Of a stretch of 11,094 nt of DNA, positions 6,657-11,094 are shown piece after piece. The notes beneath the pieces are model-generated. The model was not told where the DNA came from. It saw nothing but the letters and a program-made list of their open reading frames with translations, and did no database searches. This DNA comes from DATFWC01 sp045801465 (GTDB lineage Bacteria > Pseudomonadota > Alphaproteobacteria > Rhizobiales > Xanthobacteraceae). Each line of letters starts with the position of its first letter. Positions within the stretch are counted from its first letter, which is position 1. The DNA is taken from NCBI GenBank assembly GCA_045801465.1, contig JBJMSU010000163.1, positions 1 through 11,094 of the forward strand, given 5' to 3'. The position numbers were made by a program, and so were the translations under genes.

Positions 6657-7811
6657 ATGATCAATCGCCGTTCGCCGGGACCGGCGCTCGCGTTCGCGGC
6701 GGCTGCGACGATCTACGGCATTGTGTTTCTCGGCGCCGAGAGGGAACGCGCGCTTGCCGCCCTCATCGTCGGCGCGGCACTTGTGGTTTGGCTTGCCGCA
6801 AGGTTCGGCGTCGCCGACACGGTGCGCGCCAGCATCGGCGCCAACGAGACGACGTTCCTGGCGGCGACAATCGCCGGCGTGCTGATCACTGCCCTCTGGT
6901 TCCATGACGAGCACTTCGTGCTCCTGATGATGACCACCGCGCTCCTGCTCATGGTGGCGGCACTGGGCCTGACCGTCCAGTTCGGCTATGCCGGCATCGT
7001 CAATTTCGCCGGCAGTGCCTTCGTCGGGATCGGCTGCTACACGGCGGCGGTGGTGACGAAATCCGCGAGTGTCCCGTCGCTCCTCACCCTGCCGCTCGGC
7101 GGCATCATGGCGGCGCTGGTCGGCTCGATCCTGATCCTGCCGGTGTTGCGCACGCGCGGTCACTACGCCGCTCTGGTGACGATCGCCTTCGGAATCCTGT
7201 TCAAGACCTTCATCGAGGTGAACGACACGCTCGGCGGTCCGCAGGGCATGAGTGTTGGTCCGCTGCGGCTCGCCGGGTGGTCCTTCAACGATCCCGTACG
7301 GATCGGCAGCTTCGAGGCCTCGTTCTATCTCGCCTATCTGGTGATGGCGCTCGGGCTGCTGGCGCTGATGTTCGCGCTGGTGCAACGGCTCGAGCGCTCG
7401 TGGATCGGCCTGAGCATGGATGCGATCCGGCTCGACGAGATCGCGTCCGCCTGTTACGGGCTCGACATCGCGCGGTGGAAGATCTTTGCGTTCACGTTGG
7501 GAAACTTCCTCGCCGGCACGGCCGGAGCGCTGTACGGCCACGTGCTGGGCTTCATCGCGCCCAACAATTTCACGTTTGGCGATTCGCTCATTCTCGTCTC
7601 CATCGTGCTCCTCGGCGGCATCGGCAATCCCTGGGGCGTGGCCATCGCGGCGGCGTTCGTCGTGATCCTGCCGGAGAAGTTCCAGATCATTCAGGAATAC
7701 CGTTTCGTCCTTTACGCCGTGCTGGTGATCCTGATTCTTCTGTTTCGCCCCGAGGGACTGCTGCCTCGTCGCCTGCGCGCGTACCTCCCGCATGCCTGGA
7801 GCGTACGATGA
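6657..7811 (+). CDS. livM: Branched-chain amino acid-type ABC transporter permease, LivM family
   Basis: A 384-residue inner-membrane permease, partner of LivH. The family core starts near residue 100 with LGLTVQFGYAGIVNFAGSAF and IGCYTAAVV. It continues with RTRGHYAALVTIAFGILF, and the coupling region is SMDAIRLDEIASACYGLD. The C-terminal part has SIVLLGGIGNPWG and ends in LLFRPEGLLPRR. Two or three extra hydrophobic segments lie in the first 90 residues, giving a length between short (about 320) and long (about 420) LivM forms. ATG at 6657 was chosen; GTG at 6648 in the same frame would overlap the livH stop by 4 bases and add three residues, and is almost as likely. The stop overlaps the livG start (ATGA at 7808-7811). 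Confidence 0.92.
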   Translation: MINRRSPGPALAFAAAATIYGIVFLGAERERALAALIVGAALVVWLAARFGVADTVRASIGANETTFLAATIAGVLITALWFHDEHFVLLMMTTALLLMVAALGLTVQFGYAGIVNFAGSAFVGIGCYTAAVVTKSASVPSLLTLPLGGIMAALVGSILILPVLRTRGHYAALVTIAFGILFKTFIEVNDTLGGPQGMSVGPLRLAGWSFNDPVRIGSFEASFYLAYLVMALGLLALMFALVQRLERSWIGLSMDAIRLDEIASACYGLDIARWKIFAFTLGNFLAGTAGALYGHVLGFIAPNNFTFGDSLILVSIVLLGGIGNPWGVAIAAAFVVILPEKFQIIQEYRFVLYAVLVILILLFRPEGLLPRRLRAYLPHAWSVR

Positions 7812-8584
7812 GCGCGAAGCTGCTCCGTTGCACCGGCCTGACCTGCCGCTTCGGCGGGGTGGTCGCCCTCGACCGGGTCGACTTCGACGTCGGCGAGGGT
7901 GAGATCGTCGGGCTCATCGGGCCGAACGGCTCGGGCAAGACGACGTTGTTCAACGTGGTCACGGGCATCTACCGCGCCGATACCGGCACGATCGCGTTCG
8001 GCGGAACGGACATCGCGCGCGCCTCTCCACAGGCGATCTACCGCGCCGGCATCACCCGCACTTTCCAGCGCTCGCGCATGTGCCTGCCGCTCTCCGTGTT
8101 CGACAACATCATGATCGGTAACCACAAGCGGCTCAATCATGGTTTCACTTTCAATTTGCTGCGCCGTGCCGGCTTCGCGGCCGAGGTTCGCGACAACTAT
8201 CGACAGGCGCGTGAGCTCCTGCACATCTTCAGCCCGCACTTGGCCGATCGCATCGACGAGCCGGTCGCCGGCTTGCCCATGATCGATCGCCGGCGCATCG
8301 AGATCTGCCGCGCCCTCGTCAGTCATCCGCGCCTCATTTTGCTCGACGAACCCTCGGCCGGAATGACGCACGAGGAGACGCGCGAGCTGATGGACGACAT
8401 CTTCCTCGTGCGCGAGCGCATGGCGGGGCTGACGATTGTCATCATCGAGCACGAGATGGGCGTGATCGAACGCATCACCGCGCGCTGCGTGGTGCTCAAC
8501 TACGGCCGCAAGATCAGCGAGGGCACATTCGCGGCCGTCGCTCGTGACGCCGCGGTGCAGGAAGCCTATCTCGGCGTGGCATGA
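7808..8584 (+). CDS. livG: Branched-chain amino acid-type ABC transporter ATPase, LivG family, with degenerate signature motif
   Basis: A 258-residue cytoplasmic ATPase, one half of the LivG-LivF pair. Walker A is GPNGSGKTT (residues 38-46), the Q-loop is Gln87 in TRTFQRS, Walker B is LILLDEP with catalytic Glu181, and the H-loop is His215 in IIEHEMGVI. The LivG-type insert between the Q-loop and signature is present. Where relatives read roughly LxYGxQRRLEIARAL, this protein has LPMIDRRRIEICRAL (156-170), so the signature Gly and Gln are replaced by Ile and Arg. The rest is intact and the frame is clean, so it is not a sequencing frameshift or a dead gene; it may belong to a LivG subgroup. 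The ATG at 7808 has GGAG at 7798-7801 and overlaps the livM stop. The stop overlaps the livF start. Confidence 0.92.
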   Translation: MSAKLLRCTGLTCRFGGVVALDRVDFDVGEGEIVGLIGPNGSGKTTLFNVVTGIYRADTGTIAFGGTDIARASPQAIYRAGITRTFQRSRMCLPLSVFDNIMIGNHKRLNHGFTFNLLRRAGFAAEVRDNYRQARELLHIFSPHLADRIDEPVAGLPMIDRRRIEICRALVSHPRLILLDEPSAGMTHEETRELMDDIFLVRERMAGLTIVIIEHEMGVIERITARCVVLNYGRKISEGTFAAVARDAAVQEAYLGVA

Positions 8585-9291
8585 TGGCGGGGCTTAAGAT
8601 CGACAACGTCTACACCGCCTACGACAAGGCGGACGTGCTCGACGGCGTGTCGCTCCAGGTGGCGCCCGGCCGCATCACCTGTCTGCTCGGCGCCAACGGC
8701 GCGGGAAAGACGACCTTGATCCGCTCGATCCTCGCCCTGACACCGCCGCGTGCGGGCCGGATCGCGTTCGACGGCGTCGACATCACGCGCCTGCCGACCC
8801 ACAAGGTCATCGCCGCCGGGATCGCCTGCATCCCGGAGGGGCGCAAGGTCTTTCCCAAGCTGACCGTCGAGGAGAACCTGCGGGTCGGCGCCTATCAGGA
8901 GGCCTCGGCAGAGGTCACGCGGGAGCGCATCGCCGAGATCTATTCCATCTTTCCGCGTCTTGCCGAGCGGCGCGGGCAGCTCGCCGGCACCATGTCGGGC
9001 GGCGAGCAGGCGATGATCTCGATCGGGCGCGGGTTGATGCGCGCGCCCAAGCTCCTGCTCATCGACGAACCCTCGCTCGGCCTCTCACCGCTTCTCGTGA
9101 AGGAGAACTTCAACATCATCCGGCGCATCAACGAGCGCGGCATTGCGGTGTTCCTCGTCGAGCAGAACGTGCGCCAGACGCTGGCGATCTCGCACTACGG
9201 CTACGTGCTGGCCAAGGGCCGCGTCGTCGCCGCCGGCACGCCGGCGGAGCTTGCCGACCGCAAGGAAGTGCACGAGGCCTATTTCGGCTGA
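8581..9291 (+). CDS. livF: Branched-chain amino acid-type ABC transporter ATPase, LivF family
   Basis: A 236-residue cytoplasmic ATPase, the second nucleotide-binding subunit of the importer. Walker A is GANGAGKTT (residues 37-45), the IPEGRKVFPKLTVEENL block (84-100) is diagnostic of LivF, the signature is canonical MSGGEQ (138-143), and Walker B is LLLIDEP (Asp162, Glu163). The H-loop position reads VEQN, lacking His, which is normal for LivF. Length matches the family (about 235). The ATG at 8581 overlaps the livG stop as ATGA; a second ATG follows at once (8584). There is no good ribosome site at the usual distance, so translation is probably coupled to livG. It is the last gene of the unit; a weak 5-bp hairpin follows 3 bases after the stop. 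Confidence 0.94.
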   Translation: MMAGLKIDNVYTAYDKADVLDGVSLQVAPGRITCLLGANGAGKTTLIRSILALTPPRAGRIAFDGVDITRLPTHKVIAAGIACIPEGRKVFPKLTVEENLRVGAYQEASAEVTRERIAEIYSIFPRLAERRGQLAGTMSGGEQAMISIGRGLMRAPKLLLIDEPSLGLSPLLVKENFNIIRRINERGIAVFLVEQNVRQTLAISHYGYVLAKGRVVAAGTPAELADRKEVHEAYFG

Positions 9292-9293
9292 AG

Positions 9294-9308
9294 GCGCCCC
9301 GACGGCGC
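9294..9308 (+). terminator. Weak hairpin after livF (possible terminator)
   Basis: GCGCC (9294-9298) pairs with GGCGC (9304-9308) around a 5-base loop, immediately after the livF stop. Only ATT follows, not a T-run. Termination here is a guess from position alone. Confidence 0.2.
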
Positions 9309-9379
9309 ATTCTGCCGCAGCAGCCGAGCCACTCTCGGGACGGGTTCACGTTCATCACGCGATTGGGTAGGATCGGGCG

Positions 9380-9934
9380 ATGACTGCGTTGCCGCAGATC
9401 CGCATGACCGTCGACGAGTTTCTCGCCTGGGCCGATCGCCAGCCCGGACGCTACGAGCTCGCCAATGGCATCGTCCACGCGATGTCGCCGGAAGGCGCAG
9501 GCCACGCGAAGGTGAAATTTGCGGTTCAGGCCGCCCTGGCTGCCGGAATTCGAGCACGTGGCTTGCCTTGTCACATGCTGCCGGACGGGATGACCGTACG
9601 CATCGATGACATGACGGCCTACGAGCCGGACGCGCTGGTTTATTGCGGGCCAGAGCTTCCGCCCAGAGCCGTTGAGGTTCCGAACCCGGTGATCCTGGTC
9701 GAGGTGCTCTCCCCATCGACACGCAATATCGATGCAACGGCCAAGCTCGTCGGCTACTTCCGGCTGACCAGCCTCGCGCATTACCTGATCGTCGATCCGG
9801 ACGAGAGGCTGATCGTGCATCACGCCCACGGGGAAGGCGACACGATTCTCACGCACATCGTCCGGGACGGCCGCCTCACCCTCGATCCGCCCGGGCTTGA
9901 GGTCGCGCTCGAAGATATTTACGGCGCGACATAG
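9380..9934 (+). CDS. Uma2-family (DUF820) PD-(D/E)XK nuclease-fold protein
   Basis: A 184-residue protein of the Uma2/DUF820 family, which has the restriction-endonuclease fold. The expected catalytic pattern is present: Asp84 in YEPDALV, Glu108 in ILVEVLSPST and Lys122 in DATAKLVGYF. It also has RYELANG near residue 24 and an N-terminal MTVDEFLAWADRQPGRYEL block typical of the family. The fold predicts metal-dependent DNA cleavage, but the biological role of Uma2 proteins is unknown; they are common in cyanobacteria and also found in Hyphomicrobiales, often as solitary genes. The ATG at 9380 has AGGA at 9369-9372, 7 bases upstream. It lies 88 bases after livF with its own ribosome site and no functional link to the transporter. 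The stop codon TAG is the first part of a palindromic repeat, so the repeat may have set the present C terminus. Confidence 0.85.
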   Translation: MTALPQIRMTVDEFLAWADRQPGRYELANGIVHAMSPEGAGHAKVKFAVQAALAAGIRARGLPCHMLPDGMTVRIDDMTAYEPDALVYCGPELPPRAVEVPNPVILVEVLSPSTRNIDATAKLVGYFRLTSLAHYLIVDPDERLIVHHAHGEGDTILTHIVRDGRLTLDPPGLEVALEDIYGAT

Positions 9935-9991
9935 CCCGCACGAGCGAAGCGGAATGCGGGATCCCGGATTGCGCTGCGCTCCATCCGGGCT
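9933..9991. repeat. Second palindromic repeat, between convergent uma2-like and reductase genes
   Basis: Two hairpins can form: CCCGCA (9935-9940) with TGCGGG (9955-9960), and CCCGGAT (9963-9969) with ATCCGGG (9983-9989). The ends also pair as a longer dyad (AGCCCG 9933-9938, CGGGCT 9986-9991), with GAGCGAAGC (9942-9950) nearly matching the inner part of the other arm (GCTGCGCTC, 9973-9981). The pattern resembles a dispersed Bradyrhizobiaceae repeat that I recall ('TAGCCCGCATGAGCG...CATCCGGGCT'). It differs from the 5601-5686 repeat in arms and loop length. It fills the gap between two convergent genes and could end transcripts from both sides, though no T-run follows. Confidence 0.7.
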
Positions 9992-10000
9992 GCGGGGCCA

Positions 10001-10975
10001 TTACGCCGCCAGGCGGGCGCGGTCGTGCGGGGCGGAGAGGTCGATCGGCGTGCCTTTCGGGATGATGCCGGTCGGATTGAGCTTCTTGATGGCATAGTAG
10101 CCGACCACGTAGGTGCGCGGCTTCACCGTCGCGGCGACGCCCGGCAGGCTGTAGAGCTCGCGCATGTAGTTGGACAGGTTCGGGTAGTCGGCCACCCGCT
10201 TCTTGTTGCACTTGAACAGCGAGAAGTACGCGACATCGAAGCGCAGCAGCGTGGGAACGAGCCGCCAGTCCGCCTCGGTGATCCGGTTGCCGACGAGATA
10301 GCGCTGACGCGACAGCCGCGCCTCGAGCTCGTCGAGGGTGGCAAACAGCGCGTCGAACGCGGCCTCGTAGGCGGCCTGCGACTTCGCAAAACCGCAGCGA
10401 TATACGCCGTTGTTGACGTTGGCGTAGATCGTTTCGTTGAGGCGGTCGATCTCGGGGCGTAGCGCGGCGGGATAGAAATCCGTGTCATCGCCGGCGATGC
10501 CGCGAAACTCGCTGTTGAGCATGCGGATGATCTCGGACGATTCGTTGTTGACGATCCGCCGCGTCTTGGTGTCCCACAGCGTCGGCACCGTCACCTTGCC
10601 GGTGTAGTGCGGGTCGGTCGCCGTATAGGCTTCGTGCAGGTAGTGGAAGCCGTTGACGGTGTCCGGCGTGCACTCGGGAAACGCCGGGTTGTTCTCGAAC
10701 GTCCAGCCCTGCTCGCGCATGCCGGGGATCGCGTACGCGACCGTGATGGCGCGATCGAGCTTCTTGATCGCGCGGTAGATCAGCGTGCGGTGAGCCCACG
10801 GGCAATTGTAGGCGACATAGAGGTGGTAGCGCCCCGGCTCGGCCTGGTAGCCGGATGAGCCGTCGGCCGTGATGCGGTCGCGGAACCGGCTGTCGACGCG
10901 CTTGAATTCGCCGTCCTTCGGATATTCGACCGGAAGCTCCTCGTCGCGCCATTCCCCATTGATCAGAACACCCAT
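10001..10975 (-). CDS. Glutathionyl-hydroquinone reductase (Xi-class glutathione transferase, YqjG/PcpF-like)
   Basis: A 324-residue cytoplasmic enzyme of the Xi-class GST family, which reduces glutathionyl-hydroquinones to hydroquinones with glutathione (EC 1.8.5.7 in characterised members). The catalytic Cys is Cys58 in YNCPWAHRTLI, the family hallmark. The thioredoxin-like domain continues with VTVPTLWD (128-135) and NNESSEII (143-150), where Glu and Ser hold the glutathione gamma-glutamyl group. The C-terminal helical domain includes VNNGVYRCGFAKSQ, RYLVGNRITEADWRLVPTLLRFD and ends with GIIPKGTPIDL. Length is normal for the family (about 320-330). The ATG at 10975 has AAAGGA (10983-10988, minus strand) 7 bases upstream, and that site touches the stop of the gene before it, so the two are very likely co-transcribed. 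The in vivo role may be detoxifying quinone-glutathione adducts; a link to the ring-cleavage genes 9 kb away is not shown. Confidence 0.93.
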   Translation of the reverse strand: MGVLINGEWRDEELPVEYPKDGEFKRVDSRFRDRITADGSSGYQAEPGRYHLYVAYNCPWAHRTLIYRAIKKLDRAITVAYAIPGMREQGWTFENNPAFPECTPDTVNGFHYLHEAYTATDPHYTGKVTVPTLWDTKTRRIVNNESSEIIRMLNSEFRGIAGDDTDFYPAALRPEIDRLNETIYANVNNGVYRCGFAKSQAAYEAAFDALFATLDELEARLSRQRYLVGNRITEADWRLVPTLLRFDVAYFSLFKCNKKRVADYPNLSNYMRELYSLPGVAATVKPRTYVVGYYAIKKLNPTGIIPKGTPIDLSAPHDRARLAA

Positions 10976-10987
10976 GGCTTAATCCTT

Positions 10988-11094
10988 TCAGCCGGCCCAC
11001 AACGAGCCGAATTGGCCGGCGACGACCTCCTCATAGGGGACATCGGCCTCAAGAATACCAAGTTCACGCGCGAACTGGTTCATGCCGGCGACAA
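10988..11094 (-). CDS. C-terminal end of an unidentified gene (continues past window edge)
   Basis: One minus-strand frame is open from the window edge to a TGA at 10990-10988 and encodes the last 34 residues, beginning VAGMNQFARELGILEADVPY and ending GQFGSLWAG. It is a plausible protein end: codons are G/C-ended, and the stop overlaps the ribosome site of the downstream reductase gene, 12 bases before its ATG. The pattern of a short amphipathic helix, a 'VPYEEVV' turn and a terminal aromatic reminds me of the C termini of NMT1/SsuA-like periplasmic binding proteins, but 34 residues are too few for an identification. Confidence 0.6.
   Translation of the reverse strand, partial: VAGMNQFARELGILEADVPYEEVVAGQFGSLWAG

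Noticed and set aside
6558..7793. 411-codon minus-strand open frame opposite livM
   Set aside because: Its Arg/His/Glu/Asp-rich composition is the usual shadow of a hydrophobic membrane gene on the other strand; no domain is seen.

Overview
The window is GC-rich (third positions strongly G/C) and densely coded. Gene content, ATGA-type overlaps and two families of intergenic palindromes fit an alphaproteobacterium of the Hyphomicrobiales, probably near Bradyrhizobium, Rhodopseudomonas or Xanthobacteraceae. This placement rests on recalled family knowledge, not on a search.

Layout. (1) 2-771, plus strand: the 3' part of a LigB-type extradiol dioxygenase catalytic subunit, overlapping a very short LigA-like subunit gene. 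(2) 775-3608, minus strand: a two-gene ABC importer of the ferric-ion/polyamine class, made of a fused double-domain permease (upstream) and an ATPase (downstream, TAATG overlap). Its 3' end lies 3 bases from the dioxygenase genes, tail to tail, and no substrate-binding protein gene accompanies it. (3) 3747-4313, plus strand: a Nudix hydrolase transcribed divergently from the importer. (4) 4431-9291, plus strand: a complete five-gene branched-chain amino acid-type (HAAT) importer: binding protein, permeases LivH and LivM, ATPases LivG and LivF. The last four genes overlap or abut; the binding-protein gene is separated from them by a double-hairpin palindromic repeat. (5) 9380-9934, plus strand: a Uma2-family PD-(D/E)XK protein, whose stop codon lies inside a second kind of palindromic repeat. 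(6) 10001-10975, minus strand: a glutathionyl-hydroquinone reductase, 12 bases downstream of the end of another minus-strand gene that runs off the window.

The LivKHMGF-type system should bind a small carboxylate or amino acid in the periplasm and import it with ATP. The real substrate cannot be read from the sequence. The nearby ring-cleavage dioxygenase and hydroquinone reductase make an aromatic acid a reasonable but unproven guess.

I see no wholly new system. The most notable points are the LivG ATPase with a lost ABC signature motif paired with a canonical LivF, the palindromic repeat inside the liv operon, the miniature LigA-like subunit, and the importer without a local binding protein. 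No tRNA, rRNA, CRISPR array or insertion sequence was seen.
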